From contig NZ_FMHZ01000002.1 in NCBI RefSeq assembly GCF_900090315.1, positions 5,922,501 through 5,986,500 on the forward strand: DNA of 64,000 nt, given 5' to 3'. The notes beneath the pieces are model-generated. The model had not been told where the DNA came from, did not search any database, and saw only the letters and a list, made by a program, of their open reading frames with translations. The position numbers and the translations under genes are program-made. This DNA comes from Micromonospora citrea. Lineage in GTDB: Bacteria > Actinomycetota > Actinomycetes > Mycobacteriales > Micromonosporaceae. This document shows positions 16,864 to 25,253 of this stretch, piece by piece. The stretch's first letter is position 1. Each line of letters opens with the position of its first letter.

Positions 16864-18047
16864 CCGCGTACGACACCGCCGTCATCGGCGGCGGCCTGCT
16901 CGGCTGCGCGACCGCCTGGCACCTGGCCCGCGCCGGCAGCCGGGTCCTGCTCGTCGAGAAGGACCAGGTCAACCGGCACGCCTCCGGGCAGAACGCGGGC
17001 AGCCTGCACTTCCAGCTGGAGTTCCGGATGGTCGAGCACGGCGACGACGCGGCCCGCGCGGCGGCCCGCGCGCTCCCGCTGCACCTCGACGCCATGCGGG
17101 CCTGGGCCGGCATCGAGGACGAGCTCGGCGAGCGGTGCGGGGTCTCCCGCACCGGCGGACTGATGCTCGCCGAGACCCCGGCGGAGATCGCCGTGCTCGA
17201 CCGGAAGGCCGCCCTGGAACGCGAGTACGGCCTCGACGTCGCCGTGCTCTCCGGCCCGGAGCTGCGCCGGTTCGCGCCGTACCTGGCGGACACCGTGCTC
17301 GCCGCCGGCCACGTGCCCGGCGAGGGCAAGGCCAACCCCCGGCTGGTCACCCCGGCGCTGGCCCGGGCCGCCGGACGGCACGGCGCCGTGCTGCGCACCG
17401 GCTGCCGGGTCACCGGGCTGCACCGGCGCGGCCGGCACTGGGAGCTGCGCACCGGGACCGGCCCGGGGGACACCGCCGGGGAGACCCACCTCGCCGACAC
17501 GGTGGTGCTCGCGGGCGGGGTGTGGACCGCGGAGCTGGCCGCGATGGCCGACGTGCGGCTGCCGGTCTTCCCGGTCGGGCTGACGATGAGCGCCACCGCC
17601 CGCAGCCGGCCGTTCCTGCCGCACCTGATCCAGCACGTCGGCCGGCGGCTGTCGATGAAGCAGACCGAGGACGGCAACGTGCTGATCGGTGGCGGCTGGC
17701 CGGCCAAGCTGGTCAGCCGGGCTGGACAGGTCGACCTGGAGACCAACCCGGAGTTGCGGTACGAGTCGCTGGTCGGCAACGCCGACGCCGCCCGGGTGGT
17801 TCCGGCGGTGTTCGACCTGCCGGTGATCCGGACGTGGACGGGCATGACCACGCTCACCCCGGACCACCTGCCGTTGCTCGGCGCGATCCCGCGCCGGCCC
17901 GGACTGTTCGTCGCCACCGGCGGCTCGGCCTTCACCCTCGGCCTCACCTACGCCCGGCTCCTCGCCGGCATGGTCGTGACCGGCGAGACCGACCGGTCGA
18001 TCGAGGACTACTCACCCTTCCGCTTCGGAGCGCTGAACTTTGTCTGA
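16860..18047 (+). CDS. DadA/glycine-oxidase-like FAD-dependent oxidoreductase
   Basis: 395 residues from a GTG at 16860. The N-terminus YDTAVIGGGLLGCATAWHLA is the FAD-binding Rossmann motif, and the C-terminal GMTTLTPDHLPLLGAIP plus TGGSAFTLGLTYARLLAG complete the DAO fold. It resembles the small FAD subunit of heteromeric D-hydroxyproline/proline dehydrogenases and opine oxidases. The next two genes encode the matching [2Fe-2S] and large FAD subunits. Electrons would pass to the respiratory chain rather than oxygen. Exact substrate not determined. Confidence 0.88.
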   Translation: MTAYDTAVIGGGLLGCATAWHLARAGSRVLLVEKDQVNRHASGQNAGSLHFQLEFRMVEHGDDAARAAARALPLHLDAMRAWAGIEDELGERCGVSRTGGLMLAETPAEIAVLDRKAALEREYGLDVAVLSGPELRRFAPYLADTVLAAGHVPGEGKANPRLVTPALARAAGRHGAVLRTGCRVTGLHRRGRHWELRTGTGPGDTAGETHLADTVVLAGGVWTAELAAMADVRLPVFPVGLTMSATARSRPFLPHLIQHVGRRLSMKQTEDGNVLIGGGWPAKLVSRAGQVDLETNPELRYESLVGNADAARVVPAVFDLPVIRTWTGMTTLTPDHLPLLGAIPRRPGLFVATGGSAFTLGLTYARLLAGMVVTGETDRSIEDYSPFRFGALNFV

Positions 18048-18351
18048 ACACCGCCCGTCGAGCCCTCCGGACACGCCGAGGCGCACCCCGATGGGCCGAC
18101 CCGAGCCGGTCACCATCGAGGTGGACGGCCGGACCGTTCCCGCCCACCCGGGCGAGTCGCTGGCCACCGCGTTGCTCGCCGCCGGTGAGCGGTCCGTCGG
18201 CACCACGCGCGGCGGTGCCCGCCGGGCGCCCTACTGCAACATGGGGATCTGCTTCGAGTGCGTCGTGACGGTGGACGGCGTGCCCTGCCAGCGTTCCTGC
18301 CTGATCCGGGTGCGGGCCGGCATGCGGGTCCGCACGGCGGTGCCCCGGTGA
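18040..18351 (+). CDS. [2Fe-2S] HcnA/SoxA-like subunit of an amino-acid dehydrogenase
   Basis: 103 residues from a TTG at 18040 that overlaps the upstream stop by 8 nt; an ATG at 18091 would also leave the whole domain. A small ferredoxin-like domain: VTIEVDGRTVPAHPGESLAT, then cysteines in APYCNMGICFECVVTVDG and VPCQRSCL, the C-x4-C-x2-C...C pattern of the HcnA/OoxA-type subunits. It would carry electrons between the two FAD subunits encoded on each side. Confidence 0.85.
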   Translation: MSEHRPSSPPDTPRRTPMGRPEPVTIEVDGRTVPAHPGESLATALLAAGERSVGTTRGGARRAPYCNMGICFECVVTVDGVPCQRSCLIRVRAGMRVRTAVPR

Positions 18352-19814
18352 GCGCGCCCGACGTGGTGGTGGTCGGCGCCGGCCCGGCCGGGCTGGCCGC
18401 CGCCGCCACCCTCGGCCGGCACGGCGCCGCCGTCACCGTCGTCGACGAGCAGGAGCAGCCGGGCGGGCAGATCTACCGCCAACCGCCGGCCGGGTTCACC
18501 CCGCCGGCCGGATCGTCCTCCGCCGGTCGGGCGCTCCTGGCCGAGGCCACCGCCGCTCCCGGGGTCCGGTGGCTCGCCGACACCACGGTGTGGGGCGTCC
18601 TCGGCACCCGGGCCGGCCTCGACGGGTACGCCGGCGACCAGCCCCCGCCGGGCCGCTACCGGGTCGCCACGCACGGCCCGACCGGGGTGCGCCTGCTCGA
18701 ACCCCGGGCGGTGCTGCTCACGGCCGGCGCGTACGACCTGCCGGTGCCGTTTCCGGGCTGGACCCTGCCGGGAGTGCTCACGGCGGGCGGTGTGCAGACG
18801 TTCGTCAAGGCACAGGGCCTGCTGCCGGGCGGCCGGTTCGTGCTGGCCGGGGGCCACCCGCTGCTGCTGGTCGTGGCCGCCCAACTGGTGCGGGCCGGCG
18901 CCCGGGTGGCCGAGGTCGCGCTGGTCCAGCGCCGCCGCGACCTCCTGCCCGGACCGGCCGGGCTGGCCGCCGTGGCGGGCGCGGGAGGCAAGATCGCCGA
19001 GGGCGTCGACGCGCTGCGCGTCCTACACCGGGCGGGCGTGCCCGTCCGGTTCGGCACGGTGGTCCGCCGCGCCGCCGGCGACCCGGACCTGACCACGGTG
19101 ACCCTCGCCGAGGTCGGCCCCACCGGGCTGCCGGTGCCCGGGACCGACCGGGACGTTCCCTGCGACGTGCTGGCGTTGGGGTACGGCTTCGTCCCCTCCG
19201 TCGAGCTGGCCCGGCAGGCCGGGTGCGCGGTGACCTGGGATTCCCCCGCAGGCGGCTGGGTGGTCCGGCACGACGAGTGGCTGCGTACCTCGGTGCCGCG
19301 GATCGCGGTGGCCGGCGAGTTGACCGGCGTCGCGGGCGCCGAGCAGGCGGCGGTCGAGGGCCGGCTGGCCGCCCTCGGCGTGCTGCGCGACCTGGGGCTG
19401 CTCGACGAGCACCGAGCCGTCACGCTGGCCCGCCCGGTCCGCCGGGAACTGCGCCGCCGGCGACGCTTCGTCACACAGGTGCTCGACCGGTTCGCGCCGG
19501 ACCGGGCGGCCCTGGGCAGCCTGGTCACCGACGACACCGTGATCTGCCGGTGCGAGGAGGTGCGGGCCGGCGACGTGCGCCGCGCGCTGCGGGTCAATCC
19601 GCACCTCGGCACCGCGAACGCCGTGAAGCTGGTGACCCGCGCCGGGATGGGCCTGTGCCAGGGGCGGTCCTGCCAGCCGGGCCTCTGCCAGCTCATCTCC
19701 ACGCTGACCGGCCGAGGGCCGGAACAGGTCGGCGCGTTCACCGCTCAGGCGCCGGTCAAGCCCGTCCCCCTGCGCGCCCTCGCGGTCGGCGACAGACCGC
19801 CCGCCGCGGACTGA
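18348..19814 (+). CDS. HcnB/OoxA-like FAD/NAD-binding subunit of an amino-acid dehydrogenase
   Basis: 488 residues from a GTG at 18348. N-terminal dinucleotide fold (VVVGAGPAGLAAAATLGRHG), a second nucleotide-binding region (GGRFVLAGGHPLLLVVAAQL) and a C-terminal BFD-type [2Fe-2S] domain with cysteines in VICRCEEV and GLCQGRSCQPGLC. This domain set is that of HcnB, opine oxidase A and the large subunit of D-hydroxyproline/proline dehydrogenases. It is the last gene of the plus-strand operon and is coupled to the [2Fe-2S] gene by a 4-nt overlap. Confidence 0.88.
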   Translation: MSAPDVVVVGAGPAGLAAAATLGRHGAAVTVVDEQEQPGGQIYRQPPAGFTPPAGSSSAGRALLAEATAAPGVRWLADTTVWGVLGTRAGLDGYAGDQPPPGRYRVATHGPTGVRLLEPRAVLLTAGAYDLPVPFPGWTLPGVLTAGGVQTFVKAQGLLPGGRFVLAGGHPLLLVVAAQLVRAGARVAEVALVQRRRDLLPGPAGLAAVAGAGGKIAEGVDALRVLHRAGVPVRFGTVVRRAAGDPDLTTVTLAEVGPTGLPVPGTDRDVPCDVLALGYGFVPSVELARQAGCAVTWDSPAGGWVVRHDEWLRTSVPRIAVAGELTGVAGAEQAAVEGRLAALGVLRDLGLLDEHRAVTLARPVRRELRRRRRFVTQVLDRFAPDRAALGSLVTDDTVICRCEEVRAGDVRRALRVNPHLGTANAVKLVTRAGMGLCQGRSCQPGLCQLISTLTGRGPEQVGAFTAQAPVKPVPLRALAVGDRPPAAD

Positions 19815-19845
19815 CCGAGGATCAACCCAAGTCGAAGAAGGGACG

Positions 19846-20139
19846 GAAATCCGGCTCTGGCGAACCTCCTGGCCGCAGTTCGTGCCGTTCATCGACCACG
19901 ACCACGAGGTCCGCACGGTCCTCCACACCACCAACATCATCGAGTCCCTCGACGCCCGGTTCCGCCAAGCCGCCCGCCGACGCGGGCACTTCCCGACCGA
20001 GCAGGCCGCGATGAAGGTCCTCTACCTCGTCGTCCAGCCAAGACGTAAGGACGGCGGGAGCATCACCGGCCGGGTCTACGGTTGGGTCAAGGCCCGCAAC
20101 GCCCTGATCCTCGCCTACGGCTACCGGATCACCATCTGA
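19846..20139 (+). pseudogene. IS256-family transposase remnant (C-terminal end)
   Basis: About 97 codons match the end of Mutator-type IS256 transposases: VRTVLHTTNIIESLDARFRQ, RRRGHFPTEQAAMKVLYLVV and GWVKARNALILAYGYRI. The N-terminal and catalytic parts are absent, so it cannot transpose. It marks the boundary between the catabolic operon and the accessory region downstream. Confidence 0.8.
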
Positions 20140-20265
20140 CGACATCGATCACACCGCAGGCCCGAATGCGGAAATCGACACACTCCCCGCCTCGACGGCA
20201 TCGTCTAGTTTGGCCAGTGTTCCTTTGCGATGTCGTGTCGGGCGGCCGAGCCGAGGGGGCAGGAG

Positions 20266-22602
20266 ATGTGGCGGTCCAGAGCCGTGTGGTGGATGTGGTC
20301 ACGGCTGGCGGTGCTCACCGTTGCCGCCGGTGCCTTCTGGCTGGCGTACGTCCTGGCGAAGGCATGGCTTGATGATGCCCTGACATGGATAGACGGTCAC
20401 CTTCAGTTCGCGATGGGCCGTGACGTCACAGAGGCGATCCGGCAGGCGGGCGCGGTCAGCGTCGCAGCAAGTATCGGCGGATGGCTACTCCTTCAGGGCT
20501 TGCGGCAGATCAAGGCCGCGGAGGCACGATATGCGTCGGCGCGCACCGGCAACACGTCCTCCGGCGTGAACAGCGTGCAGAGGCGGACCATCCCCAGGCA
20601 GCTACCACCCGCACCGCGGCAGTTCGCCGGGCGGTCGGCCGAACTGGCGATGCTGACCGATGCCCTGGACCATGCGACGCGAGCTGGCACGACCGTGGTG
20701 ATCTCGGCGATCGGCGGAGCAGGCGGAATAGGCAAGACCTCGCTGTCGGTGAGCTGGGCCAGACAGCACCTCGATCGTTTTCCGGACGGCCAGCTCATGG
20801 TCGACCTGCGGGGATTCGCACCGACCGGCGAGCCGATGTCTGTCGCCGAAGCCGTCCGCGGCTTCCTGTACGCGCTCGGCGAGGATCCGACCAAACTTCC
20901 CGCTGACCTCGACACCCAGATCGGTCTGTACCGGAGCCTGGTGGAGGACCGACGCATCCTGATCGTGCTCGACAACGCCCGCGACACCGCGCAGGTCGCA
21001 CCGTTGCTGCCCGGCGGGCCCGGTTGCACCGTACTGATCACGAGCCGACGCCGGCTGGCAGGCCTGGTGACCCAGCATGGCGCCCAGCTTGTAAACCTTG
21101 CACCCCTCTCCGAGCCGGAGGCACGCCAGTTGCTCGCCGGCCACCTCGGAGACAGGAGGCTCACGGCTGAGCCGGAAGCCACCGCGGCGTTGCTCGCCAT
21201 GTGCGGAGGGTTGCCCCTCGCGCTGAGCATCGTCGCCGCCCGGGTGATCGCCCAACCGGCCCTCCCACTGTCTGGATTGGCCGACGAACTGGCCGATCAG
21301 AGGACCCGGCTCGGGGGGTTCGACGCCGGCGAGATCCCGCTGAACCTCGAGTGCGTCTTCTCCTGGTCGCATCAGGCATTGACGGGATCCGCCGCCCGGA
21401 TGTTCGGGTTGCTCGGGCTGTCTCCCGGGCCAGACATCAGTCTGCCGGCCGCGGCCGAGTTGGCCGGGTTGCCGACGACGCAGGCGAGGCTCCTGCTGCA
21501 CGAGCTGGAAACCGCCCATCTCGTCGTGCAGCAGGTCGCCGGTCGCCATCGCATGCACGACCTGCTCCGGCTCTATGCGACCAAGCAGGCTCACGAACAC
21601 CTCTCCGACAGCGACCGCGAGGAGGCAGCCCGCCGGGTCATCGACTTCTACCGGCACACGGCTCACCGCGCCGAGCGTCTGCTCGACCCGCACCGGCACC
21701 CGGTCGAGATCGACGCGCCTGCATCCGGCTGCCACCCGCTGCCTCTGGCCGACCCGGCTGAAGCGGTGGCGTGGCTCGAGGCTGAGCACGCGAACCTGAT
21801 GGCCGCGCAGCAGCTCGCGGCCGAGCTCGGCATGCATGACCACGTGTGGCAGTTGGCGTGGTGTCTGGATACCTTCCACTACCGGCGCGGCCACCTGCGC
21901 GAGTGGCGTACGGTCTGGCGGACCGGCCTGGAGTCGGCCCTGCGGGTCGGAGACCCCGCCGTCATCTCCCTGGCGCACCGGCTGCTTGGCGACGCCAACC
22001 TCAACCTCGACGACCACGAGGAGGCACTGGCACAGCTCACGCGCTCCTTGCAGGTGGCGGAGAAAGCCGGCGACCTGTCCGCTCAAGCGCATGCGCACCG
22101 GATCCTCACGTGGGCTAACGGGCGGGCCGGCAGGGACCGGGCCGCGCACGGGCACGCCACCGAGGCACTCCGGCTCTACAAGGAGCTGGGCCTGCGGGTG
22201 CGGGAGGCGGCGATGCTCAACGCCGTCGGCTGGTTCGAGGCGCGGGCCGGCGACTACGACCAGGCCCGGGCCCGCTGTGAGGCGGCGCTGGCGTTGTGTC
22301 GACAGCACGACTATCGCGTGGGTGAGGCGAACACGTTGGCCAGCTTGGGATACATCGCTCAGCACACCGGGCGGCTGGATGACGCGCTGACCCACTATCA
22401 CCGCGCCCTCGCCCTCTTCCGAGGGTTGAACAGCGTCTACTACCAGGCGAACACCCTCGACCGGCTCGGTCAGGTCCATGTCGCGGCCGGCCGGGCCGGG
22501 CAGGCCCGAGAGGTCTGGTCTCAGGCGATCCAGTTGTACCGCGGGAAAGGGCGCCCGGTCGACGCGGACCGGGTCCAGCAGGAACTGGACGCCCTGGGCT
22601 GA
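20266..22602 (+). CDS. Membrane-anchored STAND protein (NB-ARC plus TPR)
   Basis: 778 residues from the ATG at 20266, chosen because GAGGGGG lies six bases upstream; an ATG at 20230 is in frame but has no such site. Two hydrophobic segments (about 14-34 and 60-80) come first. Then an NB-ARC domain with P-loop GGAGGIGKTS (150-159), Walker B ILIVLDNARD and GLPLAL, and about eight TPR-like repeats over the last 300 residues. AfsR/SARP proteins share the NB-ARC-TPR core but carry a DNA-binding BTAD region instead of membrane helices. Here, that region is absent. Probable role: sensing or signalling at the membrane; ligand unknown. Confidence 0.88.
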   Translation: MWRSRAVWWMWSRLAVLTVAAGAFWLAYVLAKAWLDDALTWIDGHLQFAMGRDVTEAIRQAGAVSVAASIGGWLLLQGLRQIKAAEARYASARTGNTSSGVNSVQRRTIPRQLPPAPRQFAGRSAELAMLTDALDHATRAGTTVVISAIGGAGGIGKTSLSVSWARQHLDRFPDGQLMVDLRGFAPTGEPMSVAEAVRGFLYALGEDPTKLPADLDTQIGLYRSLVEDRRILIVLDNARDTAQVAPLLPGGPGCTVLITSRRRLAGLVTQHGAQLVNLAPLSEPEARQLLAGHLGDRRLTAEPEATAALLAMCGGLPLALSIVAARVIAQPALPLSGLADELADQRTRLGGFDAGEIPLNLECVFSWSHQALTGSAARMFGLLGLSPGPDISLPAAAELAGLPTTQARLLLHELETAHLVVQQVAGRHRMHDLLRLYATKQAHEHLSDSDREEAARRVIDFYRHTAHRAERLLDPHRHPVEIDAPASGCHPLPLADPAEAVAWLEAEHANLMAAQQLAAELGMHDHVWQLAWCLDTFHYRRGHLREWRTVWRTGLESALRVGDPAVISLAHRLLGDANLNLDDHEEALAQLTRSLQVAEKAGDLSAQAHAHRILTWANGRAGRDRAAHGHATEALRLYKELGLRVREAAMLNAVGWFEARAGDYDQARARCEAALALCRQHDYRVGEANTLASLGYIAQHTGRLDDALTHYHRALALFRGLNSVYYQANTLDRLGQVHVAAGRAGQAREVWSQAIQLYRGKGRPVDADRVQQELDALG

Positions 22603-22608
22603 GCGGGG

Positions 22609-23589
22609 TCAGACGCGGATCACCCGGTCGCTGGCCGAGCCACGGAGATGCCGTGACCGCTTGAGGTCCGAGGTGATGTTGACACGCTTCACCCATCTCT
22701 CGGTCCCGACATAGGTGGCCTGGAACGAGGCCCGCCCGTGGACGGCCCGCCTGTTGTCGAGGAACAGGAAGTCTCCCGAGCGTAGGGAGAGATGGATCAG
22801 GTTGACCTCGATCGCGCGGCGCAGGCAGGCAACCGCGTCTTCGACTCCCGCCACGTCGGCCGGCAGGTCGATGTAGTCCTGGTCGAACCGCAGGTACGGG
22901 TCAGCGGAGTCGCCGTACAGGATGCTTCCCCTGTCGGGCCCGGGGAAGGGCTCGGCGTCGGAGACGAAGTAGGAAGGGTCGGGCTTGAATGTGAACACCG
23001 GCTCAGCGAGCATCCGCCGGTCGGCGTCGCTCAGCAGGCTGATGTCGAGGAACCCGATCGTCGTCGGCACCTGCGCGGGATTGCGGACGCACAGAAGGCC
23101 GACATAGTCGGCCCGGCACGGGTGGAACGAGTCCTCGGTGTGCCAGTTGATGTGCTGTCGGCTGCCCGTGCCAAGACCCGTGTCCTCGTGCTCAGGTCGC
23201 GGCGCCAGGTCGTGTATCAGGAGACCGTCGTGCTGCAAGCGCCAGCCGAAGACATCGCCGAGGCATGAGCTCAACAGAACGGCGACAAGCTCTGCGCGGA
23301 TCTCGCTGGCTGCCTTCGACCGCCGACGGCCGGCGACCACGGGCGTGGGTCCCATGCGTTCGCTGTCGACCGGCAAGCCTGCGACGCGGCAAGCTGGGGA
23401 ACCCTCGGTGGCCCGGAAGTCCTCGAGGAACGCACGGAGGTTACGTGGCAGCTCGCCGGCCCAAACCGCCGCCCGGGTCAGGAACCGTTCATCGTCCACG
23501 CTTCCCACGTCGAGCGATTCGGCCAGGCTCTGAATGTGCTCGGCCTCGGTCGACGACAGCGTGTACTCGGCTACCACCGGAGGGCGCAT
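22609..23589 (-). CDS. TauD/clavaminate-synthase-like Fe(II)/2-oxoglutarate hydroxylase
   Basis: 326 residues. NWHTEDSFHPCRADYVGLLC carries the His-x-Glu iron ligands, and RAVHGRASFQ the distal His; the arginine for 2-oxoglutarate follows in RWVKRVN. The HTED-F-P-RADY pattern is that of beta-hydroxylases of free amino acids such as VioC (arginine) and AsnO (asparagine). It ends 7 bp from the STAND gene stop (convergent) and is 12 bp downstream of a cupin gene in the same operon. Likely product: a beta-hydroxy amino acid; substrate not predictable. Confidence 0.85.
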   Translation of the reverse strand: MRPPVVAEYTLSSTEAEHIQSLAESLDVGSVDDERFLTRAAVWAGELPRNLRAFLEDFRATEGSPACRVAGLPVDSERMGPTPVVAGRRRSKAASEIRAELVAVLLSSCLGDVFGWRLQHDGLLIHDLAPRPEHEDTGLGTGSRQHINWHTEDSFHPCRADYVGLLCVRNPAQVPTTIGFLDISLLSDADRRMLAEPVFTFKPDPSYFVSDAEPFPGPDRGSILYGDSADPYLRFDQDYIDLPADVAGVEDAVACLRRAIEVNLIHLSLRSGDFLFLDNRRAVHGRASFQATYVGTERWVKRVNITSDLKRSRHLRGSASDRVIRV

Positions 23590-23601
23590 GATGTCTCCGT
23601 C

Positions 23602-23964
23602 TCAGCCGTCGTCCGCATTGTCGTGTGGCTCCTCCCGCGGCCACCAGACGGAGAAGAAGGCGAAATCCCGGTCAGGGTCGGCGTTGCTGAAGGTGTGCTC
23701 GACATTGCGCGGTATGAAAACCACATCGCCCTGGCTTACGTGCCACGCCTCCCCGCCGACGATGATCTGTCCGTCGCCGCGGTAGATGAATGCGATCTCG
23801 TGTTGGTTGTGCTGGTCGGGCTCGCACTCCTCGCCGGGTGAGATGCAGCAGGTCATCGCCCCGAAAGGGGGAACCGCGGCCTCCGGCCAGGGGAAGACGT
23901 AGCCCTCGGCGAAGGGCCCTGTCGGGCTCTCGTTCACGAGTCTCTTTCGTGCGACCGGAGTCAT
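23602..23964 (-). CDS. Small cupin protein
   Basis: 120 residues, one cupin domain. Metal ligands are visible in PDQHNQHEIAFIYRGDG (two His and a Glu) and in PRNVEHTF. It could be an enzyme or a metabolite-binding protein. The gene is 12 bp upstream of the TauD-like hydroxylase and shares its promoter. A -10-like box ends six bases before the ATG, so the transcript is probably leaderless. The adjacent divergent PLP enzyme suggests a shared pathway. Confidence 0.8.
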   Translation of the reverse strand: MTPVARKRLVNESPTGPFAEGYVFPWPEAAVPPFGAMTCCISPGEECEPDQHNQHEIAFIYRGDGQIIVGGEAWHVSQGDVVFIPRNVEHTFSNADPDRDFAFFSVWWPREEPHDNADDG

Positions 23965-23970
23965 GTACGG

Positions 23971-23999
23971 ATTCTGGCTATCCGATCGGTACGCGTCAA
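23971..23999 (-). promoter_or_regulatory. Leaderless promoter of the cupin-hydroxylase operon
   Basis: On the minus strand TTGACG (complement of 23994-23999) is followed after 17 bp by CAGAAT (complement of 23971-23976), and the ATG begins six bases later at 23964. Both boxes and both spacings fit a leaderless sigma-70-type promoter. Confidence 0.6.
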
Positions 24000-24001
24000 T
24001 A

Positions 24002-24032
24002 TTGCTGTGGGCTCTGCCTCCTGGGCTATCCT
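24002..24032 (+). promoter_or_regulatory. Probable promoter of the PLP enzyme gene
   Basis: TTGCTG (24002-24007) and TATCCT (24027-24032) are 19 bp apart. Transcription would start about 25 bases before the ATG at 24064. Divergent from the cupin promoter, with only a few bases between them. Confidence 0.4.
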
Positions 24033-24063
24033 CAGTGCACGCTCAATACCCAGGGAGGCGGCG

Positions 24064-25107
24064 ATGCCCCGTCCGGTCGTTGACTTGTCATGCTTTCCCA
24101 GGGTCGCGCTGGGCCATTGGCCGACGCCGTTGGAGGCGTGCCATCGCCTGACCGAGGAGATCGGTGGGCCGCGGATTCTGGTCAAGCGAGATGACATCAA
24201 CGGACTGGGCGTCGGCGGGAACAAGCTGCGAAAGCTCGAGTTCCTTCTCGGTGCCGCCGTTGCCGGCGGTGCTGACACGATCATCACGTTCGGCGGCCTG
24301 CAGAGCAACCACGGCCGACAGACCGCGGCGGCCTGTGCCCGGCTCGGCCTTCGCTGCGAACTGGTCCTCACCAAGCAGGTGACCCACATCGCCGGATCCT
24401 CCGCCCCGGCCGCGCCACGGTCCGACGAGGCGTACGAACGATCGGGAAACGTCGCGCTCGATCTTCTCTACGGCGCCCGAGTCCACGTCTGCGAACGCGA
24501 TGAAGAAGCGATCACCACTCACCGACAGATCGTCGCTGAGGCAGCGAAAGAAGACCGGCGTGTCGTCACCCTTCCGGTGGGCGGATCCAACCCTCTCGGG
24601 GTGCTCGGCTACCTGACCGCCGCCGCAGAGCTCAAGGAGCAGAACGAAGGCGTCGACCGGATAGTCCTCCCGATCGGGAGCGCGGGCACCGCCGCCGGCC
24701 TGGCGATCGGCGCGGCCCTGCTGGACTGGCCGGTGAGGATCGACGCCGCTTCGGTGTCCGAGTCGGCGGCAGACGCGTCAGCCGCCGTCCACAAGCTCGT
24801 CGGTGAGGCGGCGACGATGCTGGGCGTCCCGACGCCAGCACTGACACGCGTCCACGTGACTGAAAGAGCTCTGGGCTTCGGTTACGGACTGCCGTCGCCG
24901 GCGGTATGGGAAGCCATTCGCCTGTTCGGGCGCACGGAGGGCATCACCCTCGATCCCGTCTACACGGGCAAGGCTGCGGCAGCGCTCATCGACGCGGCGC
25001 GCTCGGGCGACATCGCCGCGACAGAGACGGTGGTGTTCCTGCACACCGGAGGGCTTCCCGGCCTTTTCGGCTATGCACCCGAGTTGATCAAGGAAGCCGA
25101 GGGCTGA
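24064..25107 (+). CDS. PLP-dependent D-cysteine desulfhydrase/ACC deaminase-like enzyme
   Basis: 347 residues from the ATG at 24064 with GGGAGG eight bases before it. ILVKRDDINGLGVGGNKLRK contains the PLP-binding lysine, GGLQSNHGRQTAAACARLGL is the substrate loop and LPIGSAGTAAGLAIG the phosphate-binding loop. The family covers D-cysteine desulfhydrase, ACC deaminase and related beta-eliminating lyases; a beta-substituted amino acid is the likely substrate. It is divergent from a probable amino-acid beta-hydroxylase, so it may act on that product or on an analogue. Confidence 0.85.
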   Translation: MPRPVVDLSCFPRVALGHWPTPLEACHRLTEEIGGPRILVKRDDINGLGVGGNKLRKLEFLLGAAVAGGADTIITFGGLQSNHGRQTAAACARLGLRCELVLTKQVTHIAGSSAPAAPRSDEAYERSGNVALDLLYGARVHVCERDEEAITTHRQIVAEAAKEDRRVVTLPVGGSNPLGVLGYLTAAAELKEQNEGVDRIVLPIGSAGTAAGLAIGAALLDWPVRIDAASVSESAADASAAVHKLVGEAATMLGVPTPALTRVHVTERALGFGYGLPSPAVWEAIRLFGRTEGITLDPVYTGKAAAALIDAARSGDIAATETVVFLHTGGLPGLFGYAPELIKEAEG

Positions 25108-25253
25108 TCGATCCGTTGATGACCGGTGAGAGGAAACCAAATGGGCAACTGCCGGTGTGCGGTGGCGGTCCTTCCCGAGCCTGAGTTGCCGCGTATCACG
25201 ACCAAGCAGGGAGCACCGCGGGAAGTCACGTTCGGTGCGCGACGAGTCGGTGG

